Assembly (NCBI RefSeq): GCF_001050515.1
Contig: NZ_CAHS01000021.1
Span: 124,001-188,000, forward strand
Source: Erwinia piriflorinigrans CFBP 5888
Lineage (GTDB): Bacteria; Pseudomonadota; Gammaproteobacteria; Enterobacterales; Enterobacteriaceae
Direction of reading: 5' to 3'
Length of the DNA stretch: 64,000 nucleotides
The position numbers were made by a program, and so were the translations under genes. The notes beneath the pieces were generated by a model that had not been told where the DNA came from, made no database searches, and saw nothing but the letters and a program-made list of their open reading frames with translations. This document shows positions 18,161 through 28,275 of the stretch, one piece after another; the first letter of the stretch is position 1; each line of letters begins with the position of its first letter.

Positions 18161-20158
18161 ATGCTTCCTTCGAAAGTAGTTCACCGCAAAGCGGTACGCA
18201 CCGTGCCGCTTCTGCTGGCCGCCCTGATTTTTGCCGGTTGTACTGGTCAGGCCCCGCAAACGCCTCAAGCGAATGTGCAAGGCGCGGCCAACGGCACTTC
18301 TGATTATTATCTGCAGCAGGTACAGCAAAGCTCAGATGATAACAAGGTTGACTGGCAATTACTCGCAATCAGAGCGCTGTTAAACGAAGGTAAGGCTCCT
18401 CAAGCCAACGATGCCCTTACGCAGCTGGGCGCGAATCTGAACGCCACCCAGCATCAGGAACAGCTGCTGCTGCTGGCCCAGCTCAATGTTGCCCAGCAAA
18501 ATTTACCGGGTGCCGCCGATCGGCTGAAACAGGTGGATAGCAGCGCGCTTTCTCAGGATCAGCAGGTTCGTTACTACCAGCTACAGATCGCTGCCGGTCA
18601 GGGCCAACCGTCACTTGACGTAGTACGCGCCTGGATAGCCCTGGAACCACTGCAAACGCAGCCAGCGGATAAGCAAAAAAATATCGATAACACCTGGCAG
18701 GCGCTACTGCAGATCCCTCAGCAACAAATCAGCACGCTGACGATTAACGCCAATGAAAACGTGCTGCAAGGTTGGTTAGACCTGCTCGGCGTATATAAAA
18801 ACAACGCCACCTCCCCGGATATGTTGAAATCGGCTATCCAGGACTGGCAAACGCGCTATCCGTATAATCCAGCGGCAAAAATGCTGCCCAGCCCCTTGAC
18901 CCAGACGCAGAACTTACATCCCGCCTCGATGGGGAAAATCGCGCTGCTGCTGCCGTTAAGCGGACAGGCTCAGGTGTTTGCCAATGCTATCCAGAAAGGT
19001 TTCAACGACGCGAAGAACGGCGTGCTGGCTCAGAGTACCGCAGCCCCCTCACCGGCGGTTCCTGGGGTGGTCCCCAGCGATGCAGCCGTCGCCATCAGCC
19101 CTTCGGCAACAACGGCAGATAAAGCCGCAGAAGAACCCGCCCCGGCTAACAGCATAACAACCGCCGCGCCGTCGAGCAGTACGCAGGTTCAGGTTTATGA
19201 CACCAGCACGCAGCCTGTCGAGCAGCTGTTGACCCAGGCACAAAATGATGGCGCTACGCTGGTGGTGGGGCCGCTGCTGAAAAACGATGTCGATAAAATC
19301 GTTAATACCCAGACGGCGCTTAACGTGCTGGCGCTGAATGAGCCGGAATCTCTCCAGAACCGTCCGAATATTTGCTATTTTGCGCTTTCTCCTGAAGACG
19401 AAGCCCGTGATGCTGCGCATCATATGTGGGAACAGGGAAAACGTGCCCCGCTGCTGCTGGTGCCCCGTACCTCACTCGGCGATCGCGTCAACAAGGCCTT
19501 TGCCGCTGAATGGCAAAAGCTCGGCGGCGCGACGGTGCTACAACAGCAGTTTGGTTCTGCCGCCGAGCTGAAACAGGGGATTAACAGCGGCGCGGGTATT
19601 CGTCTGAGCGGCACACCGGTGGACGTGCAGCCGCAGCAGCAAGCAGGCGTAACGATTGCGGGTCTGACTATCCCATCACCGTCAACCGATGCTCAAATCG
19701 GTGCAGCCAGCAGCAACGGCCATGTCGATTCGGTGTATATTGTTGCGACTCAGGACGAAATGATCCTGATTAAGCCGATGATCGCTATGCGCATCAGCAG
19801 CCGTGATAATGTGGGCCTGTACGCCAGCTCACGCAGCTACCAGGCCGGTGCAGGCCCGGACTATCGTCTGGAGCTGGAGGGCTTACAGTTTAGCGATGCA
19901 CCGCTGTTATCCGGTGCTAACCCGGCGCTGATGCAGCAGGCTGCCAAAGCCTTTAACAATGATTATTCACTGGTTCGCCTTTACGCCATGGGCATTGATG
20001 CCTGGACGCTGGCTAACCATTTCAATGAGATGCGTAATCAGCCGGGCTTCCAGGTTAAGGGTGACACCGGTAATTTAAGCGCTAATCAGGACTGTGCCAT
20101 TAACAGGAAGTTGGTATGGAGCCAGTATCATCAAGGACAGATCGTTTCGGGCACCTGA
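18161..20158 (+). CDS. lpoA: LpoA, outer-membrane lipoprotein activator of PBP1A
   Basis: A 665-residue lipoprotein. The signal peptide ends in the lipobox LIFAGC (Cys27), so the start at 18161 is chosen although the frame stays open upstream. The N-terminal TPR-like domain (to ~250) is followed by a periplasmic-binding-protein-like domain starting [12 protein letters not shown]. That domain is interrupted by an Ala/Pro/Ser-rich low-complexity insert (about residues 298-345). LpoA reaches from the outer membrane to PBP1A and stimulates its transpeptidase. It overlaps yraN by 43 bases. Confidence 0.94.
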   Translation: MLPSKVVHRKAVRTVPLLLAALIFAGCTGQAPQTPQANVQGAANGTSDYYLQQVQQSSDDNKVDWQLLAIRALLNEGKAPQANDALTQLGANLNATQHQEQLLLLAQLNVAQQNLPGAADRLKQVDSSALSQDQQVRYYQLQIAAGQGQPSLDVVRAWIALEPLQTQPADKQKNIDNTWQALLQIPQQQISTLTINANENVLQGWLDLLGVYKNNATSPDMLKSAIQDWQTRYPYNPAAKMLPSPLTQTQNLHPASMGKIALLLPLSGQAQVFANAIQKGFNDAKNGVLAQSTAAPSPAVPGVVPSDAAVAISPSATTADKAAEEPAPANSITTAAPSSSTQVQVYDTSTQPVEQLLTQAQNDGATLVVGPLLKNDVDKIVNTQTALNVLALNEPESLQNRPNICYFALSPEDEARDAAHHMWEQGKRAPLLLVPRTSLGDRVNKAFAAEWQKLGGATVLQQQFGSAAELKQGINSGAGIRLSGTPVDVQPQQQAGVTIAGLTIPSPSTDAQIGAASSNGHVDSVYIVATQDEMILIKPMIAMRISSRDNVGLYASSRSYQAGAGPDYRLELEGLQFSDAPLLSGANPALMQQAAKAFNNDYSLVRLYAMGIDAWTLANHFNEMRNQPGFQVKGDTGNLSANQDCAINRKLVWSQYHQGQIVSGT

Positions 20159-20508
20159 GCCGACAGCAGCAAGGGGCGAACCGTGAAAATCAGGCTCGCC
20201 GCCTGCTGGAAACTTCAGGGTTGCATTTTGTCGCCGCCAACGTGCGCTACCGCATTGGTGAGATCGACCTCATCATGCGGGACAAACAGGTGTGGGTTTT
20301 CGTCGAAGTACGCTATCGCCGCAATGCCCTTTTTGGTGGTGCCGCTATCAGCGTAACCCGTAGTAAACAGCTGAAGCTGTTACAGGCGGCAGCCATGTGG
20401 CTGCATAGCCGCAGGCAGAGTTTCGATACCACCGACTGTCGTTTTGATGTGGTAGCGATAACCGGCGAACAGGTGGAATGGCTGCCCAATGCGTTTACAG
20501 CGGATTAA
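20116..20508 (+). CDS. yraN: YraN, UPF0102 nuclease-fold protein
   Basis: A 130-residue UPF0102 protein (E. coli 131). The restriction-endonuclease-like core is [20 protein letters not shown], with the GEIDLI and FVEVRYR motifs supplying the Asp and Glu typical of the fold. The start lies inside the 3' end of lpoA in another frame. Homologues are found next to DNA-processing or rRNA-modification genes; a Holliday-junction or repair role has been proposed but not proved. Confidence 0.9.
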   Translation: MEPVSSRTDRFGHLSRQQQGANRENQARRLLETSGLHFVAANVRYRIGEIDLIMRDKQVWVFVEVRYRRNALFGGAAISVTRSKQLKLLQAAAMWLHSRRQSFDTTDCRFDVVAITGEQVEWLPNAFTAD

Positions 20509-20538
20509 GTCGCCGCGCAAAACAACCAGGTGAATGAC

Positions 20539-21129
20539 GTGCTGGAAAGAATAAAAGTTTGCTTTACCGAAAGTATTCAGACGCAGATCGCAGCGGCAGA
20601 GGCCCTGCCGGACGCAATTTCTCGTGCAGCGATGACCGTGGTTCAGTCGCTGCTTAATGGCAATAAAATTCTCTGCTGCGGCAACGGCACCTCCAGCGCC
20701 AATGCCCAGCATTTTGCCGCCAGTATGATTAACCGCTTTGAAACGGAGCGCCCCAGCCTGCCGGCCATCGCCCTCAGCGCTGATAACGTACTGCTAACGG
20801 CAATTGGTAACGATCGCCTACATGAAGAGATCTATGCCAAGCAGGTACGGGCTTTGGGCCATACCGGCGATATCCTTCTGGCGATTTCAACACGCGGCAA
20901 CAGCCGTGATATTGTCAAAGCCGTAGAGGCAGCGGTCACACGTGATATGACGATTGTCGCGCTGACCGGCCACGATGGTGGAGAACTCGCCGGTCTACTG
21001 GGGCCGCATGATGTCGAAATCCGTATTCCTTCGCATCGAAGCGCGAGAATTCAGGAAATGCATATGTTAACCGTGAACTGTTTATGCGATTTAATAGACA
21101 ACACGTTGTTTCCCCACCAGGAACTTTGA
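20539..21129 (+). CDS. diaA: DiaA, DnaA initiator-associating SIS-domain protein
   Basis: A 196-residue SIS-domain protein, exactly the E. coli length when the GTG at 20539 is used. AGGTGA lies five bases before it; a GTG nine bases earlier is possible but poorly spaced. The SIS phosphosugar-fold signatures [18 protein letters not shown] and [20 protein letters not shown] are intact. DiaA tetramers bind several DnaA molecules and help initiation at oriC. The order yraN-diaA-dolP is conserved. Confidence 0.94.
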   Translation: MLERIKVCFTESIQTQIAAAEALPDAISRAAMTVVQSLLNGNKILCCGNGTSSANAQHFAASMINRFETERPSLPAIALSADNVLLTAIGNDRLHEEIYAKQVRALGHTGDILLAISTRGNSRDIVKAVEAAVTRDMTIVALTGHDGGELAGLLGPHDVEIRIPSHRSARIQEMHMLTVNCLCDLIDNTLFPHQEL

Positions 21130-21140
21130 AGGAGTTCAGT

Positions 21141-21713
21141 ATGAAGGCACTATCTGCATGTGCAGTGATTCTTACCGCGTTGATGCTACAGGGCTGTGTG
21201 GCCGCAGTGGTCGGCAGCGCGGCGGTGGCCACTAAAACCGCCACCGACCCACGTACCGTCGGCACCCAAGTTGATGACGGCACTTTAGAGTTGCGCGTCA
21301 CTAACGCCCTGTCTAAAGATGAACAGATTAAGCAAACCGCCCATATCGTCGCCACCGCCTATCAGGGCAAGGTGCTGCTGACCGGCCAGGCACCGGATAA
21401 TGAGCTGGCGTTACGCGCAAAACAGATTGCTGTTGGCGTTGACGGGGCCACCGAGGTGTATAACGAGATCCGTACCGGCAATAAGGTGAGCTTTGGCACC
21501 GCCTCGTCCGACACCTGGATAACCACCAAAGTGCGTTCGCAGCTGCTGGGTAGCGATCGGGTGAAATCTTCAAGCGTGAAGGTGACCACCGAAAATGGCG
21601 AAGTGTTCCTGCTTGGTCTGGTCACCGATGAAGAAGCCAAAGCGGCAGCGGATATCGCCAGCCGGGTGAACGACGTGAAGCACGTCACCACCGCATTTAC
21701 TATTCTTAAATAA
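21141..21713 (+). CDS. dolP: DolP (YraP), dual-BON outer-membrane lipoprotein
   Basis: A 190-residue lipoprotein. The lipobox is LMLQGC (Cys19), followed by two BON domains (residues ~45-115 and ~120-188). An AAGGAG site precedes the ATG at 21141. DolP binds anionic phospholipid at division sites, supports BamA function and contributes to NlpD-dependent amidase activation. The transcript ends in a hairpin terminator next to the convergent PRD regulator. Confidence 0.95.
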   Translation: MKALSACAVILTALMLQGCVAAVVGSAAVATKTATDPRTVGTQVDDGTLELRVTNALSKDEQIKQTAHIVATAYQGKVLLTGQAPDNELALRAKQIAVGVDGATEVYNEIRTGNKVSFGTASSDTWITTKVRSQLLGSDRVKSSSVKVTTENGEVFLLGLVTDEEAKAAADIASRVNDVKHVTTAFTILK

Positions 21714-21721
21714 CCATTAAC

Positions 21722-21745
21722 AGGGCGGTCGCCGATCGCCCTTTC
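21722..21745 (+). terminator. terminator of dolP
   Basis: GGGCGGTC-gcc-GATCGCCC (eight pairs, one G-U) followed by TTTC. It lies between the convergent dolP and regulator stops and may serve both strands. Confidence 0.65.
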
Positions 21746-23678
21746 ACTCTGCGCGGCTCGCTCCACTTTGCTGTCGGCTTAAACAATCCATCGCTACCGC
21801 TTTAAAACCGGCAAAATCCTTACTGTCTCTCAACCTCACCCCTGCCCGTTCGCGCAAAAAAGTTACAAACAGATCGTATATCGCTATCGCTTCCTCGTAC
21901 TCCGTCTTGCCGATCGCCAGCAGGAAAATCACATATGCCGTTTCATCTCCCCATGCCATCCCCTGTGGCGCCAGCACGGTATAGACACAGGTTTTTTTCG
22001 CCAGCAGTCCGAGGGAGTGCGGCAGGGCAATACCTTCGCCCAGCATCGTGGTGACGATGGCTTCGCGCTCTTCAACAGATGAGTAAAAGGTTTTATCCAC
22101 CATTCCTTCCTGCTCAAGCCGATCGCATAGCTGGCGGAACAGTGCTGAACGATCCGCCGGCCTGTCGAGGATCATAAAGTGGCTGGCATCGAAGAATTTC
22201 TCCAGCATGTAAGGTCGGGTGCGATCCAACAGCACCAGTTTCCCGAGCTGCTCCAGCTGGTACTCGGTGGGAAACGGTGACATCACGACCACCGGCTTAT
22301 CCTTATCGCTAAGGCGTACGGTGGAGATAACAAAATCCTCTTCGACGATCCCCTGCAACTCATATTCACGCAGCGAGATAATCCTTTTCACGACAGCCTG
22401 CGGGTATCTGCGCCACAGCATGGCCTGGATCATACGCACGGTAGAATTACCGGTATCACACACCAGCAGGATCTGTGGATGACGCTGATAGCCCACATTG
22501 TAATGACGCTCCAGCCCGACGCCGATATGCAGTACCAGAAAACCCATTTCATTCTCGCTGATGACCCAGGGCGTATATTTGCTCCAGTTGGATACCGCCG
22601 CCAGCGTTACATCCCATGCCAGAGGATAATGCTGTTTGATATTGCTCAACAGAGGGTTGGGAATGTGGATCTGATAGCGCACGCGAGTGATCATCGTTTT
22701 GATATGCATCAACAGGTCGGCATGCAGCTGCGGGTCGTTTTGCAGATTGAAGTTATAATGGGTGCAGATGTAACAGAGAATATACCTCACCAGCGAGTCA
22801 CCATCATCCGCACCGATTGCGCTGACTGCCAGCGCCTCAACCCGGCGCGCCGCGATGTTAACCCGCAAATACGCTTCCTCGGCCGGCGAGATCGCCTTAC
22901 AAACGACAGAACGCAGCTGATTGATCATATAACAGGCCGCAGCGCGCACCTCATCGTCCACGTCCTCGGCGCTAAAATCCGTCAGTGGATACCCTTCACT
23001 GATGCGTCGCACCGCTACCGCACAATAGAGACGCAGATAAAATTCGCCGTCATCTGCCAGACGAATATTAAAGCGTGACAGGCTCTGTTGTAGCAGCGGT
23101 TGCAGCCGATCGAGGATGCCGCTGTATAGTCCCTCCACCTTGAGCAACGGGCTGTCGCTATCTTCAGTGGCTATCTGATAAAACAGGTCGGTCAGGCAGG
23201 TGCGTATTGCCATCTCGCTGCCGAACAGCTTCATGCCATAGCGCGGCCTGGATTCAATGATCAGCTGATAACGCGCCAGCCGATCCCTGACCTCGGCCAT
23301 ATCACTTTGCAGCGTGGTGCGGCTGACAAACCATTCGTCGGCCAGATCTTCCAGCTTGAGTGAAAAAGCCGAGGTGAGGAAGCGGGTTAACAGATAGTTT
23401 ATGCGTTCAGCGGAGGTGCGCGGGACGCGCAGAGGAGAAGATGACTGTTGTAAGAGCTGCTGATAGCGCTCCGCGTTAGCAATCTTCAAACGGTAGCCCG
23501 CGCCACGGCTGAGTACAAAGCAGGCTGCATAATCCTGTAGCAACTCATTAAGCACGTTAATATCGGTGCGCACCGTGCGCGTAGAAACGTCAAGACGCCG
23601 CGCCAGCTCGTCCTGCGGCAGCGTTTCATTTTGCAAGATAGCAAACAGTTGGCCCAGTCGTTGGTTAGGGAATCTCAC
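21744..23678 (-). CDS. MtlR/LicR-type transcriptional activator (HTH-HTH-PRD-PRD-EIIB-EIIA)
   Basis: A 644-residue regulator. An HTH_11 domain (residues 1-55, DELARRLDVSTRTVRTDINV) and a second, Mga-like HTH (about 85-165) precede two PRD domains (about 185-400). An EIIB-type domain carries its phospho-cysteine in LLVCDTGNSTVRMIQ (about residue 410). The C-terminal EIIA(Fru/Mtl)-type domain has its His in GIALPHSLGLL (about 555). Such proteins are switched by PTS phosphorylation. It is the last gene of the amino-sugar-type operon and probably its activator. No standard PTS permease is encoded nearby, so the phosphate donor is an open question. Confidence 0.88.
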   Translation of the reverse strand: MRFPNQRLGQLFAILQNETLPQDELARRLDVSTRTVRTDINVLNELLQDYAACFVLSRGAGYRLKIANAERYQQLLQQSSSPLRVPRTSAERINYLLTRFLTSAFSLKLEDLADEWFVSRTTLQSDMAEVRDRLARYQLIIESRPRYGMKLFGSEMAIRTCLTDLFYQIATEDSDSPLLKVEGLYSGILDRLQPLLQQSLSRFNIRLADDGEFYLRLYCAVAVRRISEGYPLTDFSAEDVDDEVRAAACYMINQLRSVVCKAISPAEEAYLRVNIAARRVEALAVSAIGADDGDSLVRYILCYICTHYNFNLQNDPQLHADLLMHIKTMITRVRYQIHIPNPLLSNIKQHYPLAWDVTLAAVSNWSKYTPWVISENEMGFLVLHIGVGLERHYNVGYQRHPQILLVCDTGNSTVRMIQAMLWRRYPQAVVKRIISLREYELQGIVEEDFVISTVRLSDKDKPVVVMSPFPTEYQLEQLGKLVLLDRTRPYMLEKFFDASHFMILDRPADRSALFRQLCDRLEQEGMVDKTFYSSVEEREAIVTTMLGEGIALPHSLGLLAKKTCVYTVLAPQGMAWGDETAYVIFLLAIGKTEYEEAIAIYDLFVTFLRERAGVRLRDSKDFAGFKAVAMDCLSRQQSGASRAE

Positions 23679-23787
23679 GAGTTACCCCTTTTCCCGTTGG
23701 CGGCTCTGGGGAACGGATACATTCCTCCAGCCTCATTTTTTTCGTGATGAAAAAATAGCCCCGGTAATAACTAGGGCCGGATTCATA

Positions 23788-24528
23788 TCAATCCACCAGC
23801 TTCTTGGTTATCGCCAGCAGCCTTGCCACGTCTTCAGGTCGCGTCAGACCCGTGGATTTATCCATTATCGAGCTGTAGATATGCGGGATTATCTTACTGA
23901 CGCCGGCATCCAGTGCGAACTGCAGGATCGCTGCAAAGTTATTTACATCGATCCCCCCGGTCGGCTCCAGCCAGAAATCCTGTGCGGCGCAGGCGGCAGC
24001 CACCGCCTTAAACTCATCAATGGTATGCAGGCCATTCATCGGGAAGTATTTCACCGAACTGCCGCCCATATCCTTCAACAGCGCCACCGCCGTTGCCACC
24101 GGAACCACGCCGTCTGCCTCCCTGCCACTGAGCGGGCCGGTAGAGATTTTTACCATGCCGGGTCGCCCCGTGGGTGAGATCAACCCATTGACCACAGTCT
24201 GTGACTGCCCAAGCAGCGTGCGCGAGGCCGCCACGCCGGTAAACACCTGGTTAACGTGTTGCGGCTGGATACGGGCGGCGATTGCACTAACCATTGTTGA
24301 CTGATTCGGATCGCCAGCACCAAGACCCACCGACAACGCATTATCGATTAATGCCGCATATTCGCGCATATCGCTCACCGCACTGTCCACGTCGTCATAA
24401 TCTTTCGATAATACGCCGACAAGCACATGGCCTTCGGCCGCCTCCCAGATATCACGCGCATTCTGTTTTGAACCGGCCAGTACGTTGAGACATACCCTGC
24501 CACGATAGAAATGAGGTGTTAGCGTCAT
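23788..24528 (-). CDS. KDGP-aldolase family protein (DgaF-like)
   Basis: A 246-residue TIM-barrel protein of the family paired with DgaE-like lyases. Recognisable segments are VCLNVLAGSKQNARDIWEAA, VVNGLISPTGRPGMVKISTG and WLEPTGGIDVNNFAAIL, with lysines in the strands expected for a Schiff-base aldolase. The start is the ATG that overlaps the stop of the lyase gene (ATGA); an upstream in-frame ATG is not needed. By analogy with Salmonella DgaF it would cleave 2-keto-3-deoxygluconate 6-phosphate into pyruvate and glyceraldehyde 3-phosphate. The true substrate here is inferred. Confidence 0.85.
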   Translation of the reverse strand: MTLTPHFYRGRVCLNVLAGSKQNARDIWEAAEGHVLVGVLSKDYDDVDSAVSDMREYAALIDNALSVGLGAGDPNQSTMVSAIAARIQPQHVNQVFTGVAASRTLLGQSQTVVNGLISPTGRPGMVKISTGPLSGREADGVVPVATAVALLKDMGGSSVKYFPMNGLHTIDEFKAVAAACAAQDFWLEPTGGIDVNNFAAILQFALDAGVSKIIPHIYSSIMDKSTGLTRPEDVARLLAITKKLVD

Positions 24529-25646
24529 GGGCGTTGATCCCCGGCAATAAGGGCGCGAATACAAGAAAAAACGGTGTGCAGCTGATCAACAGTCACGCTG
24601 CGTACGTCGACTTCAACAATCCCTTCATTGGCCTTGTAGCCTCGGAAATAGATAGCGATATCACCGGTTTTCAGTGACTGGACAATCTCACCGGCGGTGC
24701 GGCCCAGCTTCGCCTCGTCGAAATGGATTTCCGCCCGCGCAATGTCCCGTCCGGCTGCATCCCACACCACGCGCGCCTCAACACCCGGCAGTTGGTTAAG
24801 ATGAGCGATAAACGGCGTCATTTTTTCCACCATCTGCCTGCCAGTCACCCTGGCACGCAGCAGATAGTTTTCAATCGCCAGGGTCAGACCGAGGATGCCC
24901 TCTTTGCCAACCTTCATCGCCCGGCCAATGCCCTGCGATTGCCTTTTCACCCATTCGACATACTGCGTTTTGCCGACAACCAACCCGCTGGTCGGCCCTT
25001 CAATCGCTTTGGCTCCGCTGTAGACAACCAGATCGGCACCGGCGTTAGAGTAAGCCTGTAAATCTTCTTCAGCAGCAGCATCAACGATCAGTGGAACGCC
25101 GTGCTGGCGCGCGACGGCTGCCGCTTCTTCAACGCTAAGATGGCTTTTTTGCACGCAGTGGTGCGATTTAATATACAGGATCGCGGCAGTTTGCCCGGTG
25201 ATCGCCGCTGAAAGCTGCTCCGCTGAGCATTCGTTGGCATAACCCGCTTCCACCAGCCGCCCTCCGCCCAACGCCACCATCGTGCCAACCGGCGCGCCAT
25301 AGTTTACGTTGTGACCTTTCGGCAACACGATGTCATGAGCAACGGTCAACGGGGCAGCATGGAGATTATCCAGCAGCCAGACATTATCCTTAATAATCAG
25401 TGCGGCCACCGACTGGGCGAGACCGGCCGATGCACAGGAAACCACCAGCGCCGCTTCACAGCCGAGTAACCCGGCGATGTAAGCACCGCTTTTATTGACC
25501 AAGTCGTTGATTTCAAAATAGTGATTCAGGCCAAATTTCACCGTTTCCACCACATCCGCACTCGGGGTAGAGACACCGAGGATCGTCATGCGCCCGGAGG
25601 CATTGATCACCTGCTTCAAGCCATATTTGTCATAAACAGAGGTCAT
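24525..25646 (-). CDS. DgaE-like PLP-dependent ammonia lyase (SelA-related)
   Basis: A 373-residue fold-type I PLP enzyme related to selenocysteine synthase. The PLP lysine is in VYSGAKAIEGPTSG (near residue 215), after the cofactor-binding LIVDAAAEEDLQAY. The relative DgaE removes ammonia from D-glucosaminate 6-phosphate to give 2-keto-3-deoxygluconate 6-phosphate. An ATG 18 bases upstream is in frame, but GGGAAAA suits the 25646 start. The gene overlaps the amidohydrolase by 17 bases and the aldolase by four. The three consecutive enzymes suggest deacylation, deamination and aldol cleavage. Confidence 0.87.
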   Translation of the reverse strand: MTSVYDKYGLKQVINASGRMTILGVSTPSADVVETVKFGLNHYFEINDLVNKSGAYIAGLLGCEAALVVSCASAGLAQSVAALIIKDNVWLLDNLHAAPLTVAHDIVLPKGHNVNYGAPVGTMVALGGGRLVEAGYANECSAEQLSAAITGQTAAILYIKSHHCVQKSHLSVEEAAAVARQHGVPLIVDAAAEEDLQAYSNAGADLVVYSGAKAIEGPTSGLVVGKTQYVEWVKRQSQGIGRAMKVGKEGILGLTLAIENYLLRARVTGRQMVEKMTPFIAHLNQLPGVEARVVWDAAGRDIARAEIHFDEAKLGRTAGEIVQSLKTGDIAIYFRGYKANEGIVEVDVRSVTVDQLHTVFSCIRALIAGDQRP

Positions 25647-26769
25647 TACGTTTTTTCCCTTCATCGGTCATAAATCCCTGCCCGCCGACCACGGCGACCA
25701 GCGGCACCAGCTGTATTGCACCGGGCAGCGCCTGCCCGTCAGAATCACCGAACAGGCAATCGGCCTGATGCAGGTCAAAAATCGTCAAATCGGCGACATA
25801 ACCCGGCTCGAGACGGCCAATATCTGCCAGGCGCAGCCCGCACGCGGCGTGCACGGTCACACAGTCGATCACCTGCTGTAGGGTCATACCAATATGTAAG
25901 AACTTCGACATAACGTGTGCCAGGCTATGTACCGGGCCATGAATACGATTGCGACAATAAATATCTGAACTGATGGTATGCGGCAAAATCCCCTGAGCAA
26001 TGGCCGCCCGCGCCACCTCAAAACTGAAGCTGGCGCTCCCGTGGCCCACGTCCAGCCGCACGCCACGCTGCAACGCGCGGGTGACCGATGCGCGCAAAGT
26101 ACCGGAAGGAGACAGAATGCGGTTCGGTTTGCCGTTATAACAGTGAGTGATAATATCGCCAGCGGTCAGTTGATCGGCGATCTCATCAAGATGCGGCGGA
26201 TCGTTACCGATATGAACCATCAGCGGCAGTTGGCCGTTATTCCGCTGTATGACTTTGGCGCGCTGCAACGGTTTAATACCATTTTGCTCTACCACGCTGC
26301 TGCTGATACGGGCCTTGAGGCCAAGAATAAACCCCTGATGCCGCTGCAATGCGGCTTTCACCGCCTGCTCGTCGAGGTTTGCCATATCAGCCAGTTCGTT
26401 CTGGGTAAGAATACCGCTGCGGGCAATATTGAGCAGTGCATAGACCCTGGTGCTGGCACTGCGAACCTGCTGAAAGAAGTCATCAATATTGTCGGCTCCG
26501 GTGCTGCCCGCATCCACCACCGTCGTCACCCCGCTTTCTATCCCGATGCGGTCAGCTTCATCATGGTAAATCGGCGATGTCGGATAGCAGTGAACATGCG
26601 AATCAATCCACCCCGCACTAAGCCAGTAACGCCCAGCCAGATCCCACTCGCGCACTGCCGTGTCAGACAGCATGCCAACGGCGGCAATTTTCCCCTGGTT
26701 TATCGCAATATCACTGAGCGAACCGTCGCTAAGACGGGCCTGCCGAATAATCAGATCAAACATGGCCAA
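25630..26769 (-). CDS. amidohydrolase/deacetylase family metallohydrolase
   Basis: A 379-residue amidohydrolase-superfamily enzyme. The metal ligands are visible in order: HxH in GWIDSHVHCYP (about residues 58-60), the probable carbamylated lysine in LGLKARISSS, His in PLMVHIGNDPP, His in IITHCYNGKPN and Asp in TISSDIYCRN. The fold is that of dihydroorotase and N-acetylglucosamine-6-phosphate deacetylase. In this operon it probably opens an amide or lactam, or removes an acyl group, before the PLP lyase acts. The start is the first of two close ATGs. Confidence 0.86.
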   Translation of the reverse strand: MAMFDLIIRQARLSDGSLSDIAINQGKIAAVGMLSDTAVREWDLAGRYWLSAGWIDSHVHCYPTSPIYHDEADRIGIESGVTTVVDAGSTGADNIDDFFQQVRSASTRVYALLNIARSGILTQNELADMANLDEQAVKAALQRHQGFILGLKARISSSVVEQNGIKPLQRAKVIQRNNGQLPLMVHIGNDPPHLDEIADQLTAGDIITHCYNGKPNRILSPSGTLRASVTRALQRGVRLDVGHGSASFSFEVARAAIAQGILPHTISSDIYCRNRIHGPVHSLAHVMSKFLHIGMTLQQVIDCVTVHAACGLRLADIGRLEPGYVADLTIFDLHQADCLFGDSDGQALPGAIQLVPLVAVVGGQGFMTDEGKKRNDLCL

Positions 26770-26808
26770 CTCCTGAGCGCGGAGGCGTCCCGTCCCCGCG
26801 CGGGTTAG

Positions 26809-27459
26809 TTACAGTGCGATAGGGAAGATTGCCCCCAGCAGCATCGCCCCGAGGATAGCCCCACCGGTGATAGGCTTATTCCACAGATAGAACAACAGTG
26901 AGCCGACCAGCGAACCCAGTCCAATAGGAATGGACGCACTGATGGCAGACAGAACAATTAACGGCCCGAGAAAACGACCTGCTGCATTGCCCGCCCCCAT
27001 CATCACGTCAGCGCCATAGGTGGAGTCGCTGTTATTAATGGTAAATTTGCGCGCCAGAATAATCAGGTAGCCGACCATCAGGCCGAGTATCAGCCCGGTA
27101 ACCAGTGCGGCAGCAAAGTGAGCTATCGGGAAAATAAACCCGCTCCCCAGCAACATCGCCGGCACGCCCAAGCCGATACCGGTCTGGATGGCACCACCAA
27201 TATCAAGGATCCCGACCAGTGAACCTTCAATAATGCGCGCAAACAGAAAGCTGGCACCAAAGGCGGCTACCGCACCGTAGACGCCCGTTTCCATGCCGGA
27301 TCGTAGCATCGAGACAAAAGCGACCTCGTTAAATGCGCCCAGCCCGTAGACGTAATACATATGCGTACCGGCAAACACTCCGGCGGAAAGCAGACCAACT
27401 AAGATCGGAAACGACCAGTCCGCATACCAGAAACCGCTTTTTGACTCATCCATTGCCAT
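26809..27459 (-). CDS. DUF4310 family membrane protein (putative transporter subunit)
   Basis: A 216-residue polytopic membrane protein with glycine-rich helices (IGLGVPAMLLGSGFIFPIAHF, ASIPIGLGSLVGSLLFYLW), recognised as the DUF4310 family. It follows the DUF4311 gene by seven bases and is always expected in the same small operon with DUF4311, DUF4312 and SFCGS genes. It has no ATP-binding or known carrier motif. I infer a transport subunit, by position upstream of catabolic enzymes. The 39 bases before the amidohydrolase gene contain no terminator. Confidence 0.8.
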   Translation of the reverse strand: MAMDESKSGFWYADWSFPILVGLLSAGVFAGTHMYYVYGLGAFNEVAFVSMLRSGMETGVYGAVAAFGASFLFARIIEGSLVGILDIGGAIQTGIGLGVPAMLLGSGFIFPIAHFAAALVTGLILGLMVGYLIILARKFTINNSDSTYGADVMMGAGNAAGRFLGPLIVLSAISASIPIGLGSLVGSLLFYLWNKPITGGAILGAMLLGAIFPIAL

Positions 27460-27466
27460 CGTCCTT

Positions 27467-28243
27467 TTATTTACCGTTCAGGGTGTTGTGGAGCATATCC
27501 AGCCAGCCCGGTATACCCAGCTGGAAAGATTGCAGCACCTTCATATCGAATCCACGGAAGAAACCGCTAAGCACAAACAGCAGGATAATGGCTGCCATCA
27601 TCACTTTCGTCACCCGGTTCCAGCCGCTCTCTTCCACCCCTTTACCGATCAAAATACCCAGCACCAGCCCCGGTACGGCGTTACCCATCATCAGCTGCGC
27701 CAGCCCACCAAAAATGGTGGCCCAGAAACCCGACTTTTTGCCTGCATCGATCGCCGCCAGCCAGAACAGTACCGGCATAACGGTATTCACCAGCAGATTA
27801 GCCGCAGGAACCAGCACCTTGACCGCAGTGAGCTGTAAAGCTGCGGGCACCGCCGATGCGGTGGAATTAAGAAACGCCACGACGATCATGCCAATGATGC
27901 CGCAGGCTATCGCCATTTTCTTCGGGTTGTGCAGGGTCTGTGCCAGGTTGCGGTTTTTCATCATCAGCGCCGCAGCTCCCCAGTTGGGGATGATGCGGTG
28001 ATCAACATCTTGGGTGAAAGAACCAGCTGCCACCGAAGAGGCCCAGGCATTGAAAAAGAATCCGAGACCGAAGGAGAAGTGAGAAGCCGGATCGCCCTCA
28101 CAGGAGTTCAGTTCACCGAGTGTACGAAATGCGCCCATGCCCTGTATGGTGGGCGCATGAAACATACGGGCTGCCCCGGCTCCCACTCCCACGCCGACCA
28201 GACCGCCAATAATTAACGACTTGAATAATATGATTAAAAACAT
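27467..28243 (-). CDS. DUF4311 family membrane protein (putative transporter subunit)
   Basis: A 258-residue membrane protein. Its first helix is LFKSLIIGGLVGVGVGAGAA, with a conserved loop GAFRTLGELNSCEGDPASHF and FGLGFFFNAWASSVAAGSF. The size and the paired arrangement with DUF4310 are reminiscent of the IIC/IID pair of mannose-type PTS permeases, but I see no sequence proof of homology. The substrate should be the amino-sugar-acid-like compound processed by the downstream enzymes. Mechanism unknown. Confidence 0.8.
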   Translation of the reverse strand: MFLIILFKSLIIGGLVGVGVGAGAARMFHAPTIQGMGAFRTLGELNSCEGDPASHFSFGLGFFFNAWASSVAAGSFTQDVDHRIIPNWGAAALMMKNRNLAQTLHNPKKMAIACGIIGMIVVAFLNSTASAVPAALQLTAVKVLVPAANLLVNTVMPVLFWLAAIDAGKKSGFWATIFGGLAQLMMGNAVPGLVLGILIGKGVEESGWNRVTKVMMAAIILLFVLSGFFRGFDMKVLQSFQLGIPGWLDMLHNTLNGK

Positions 28244-28275
28244 CCGCTTTTCCTTTTTGTTATCGCCAAACGTTT

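Noticed and set aside
22479-23078. 199-codon plus-strand open frame opposite the PRD regulator
   Set aside because: No ribosome site or recognisable protein; antisense shadow of a well-supported gene.
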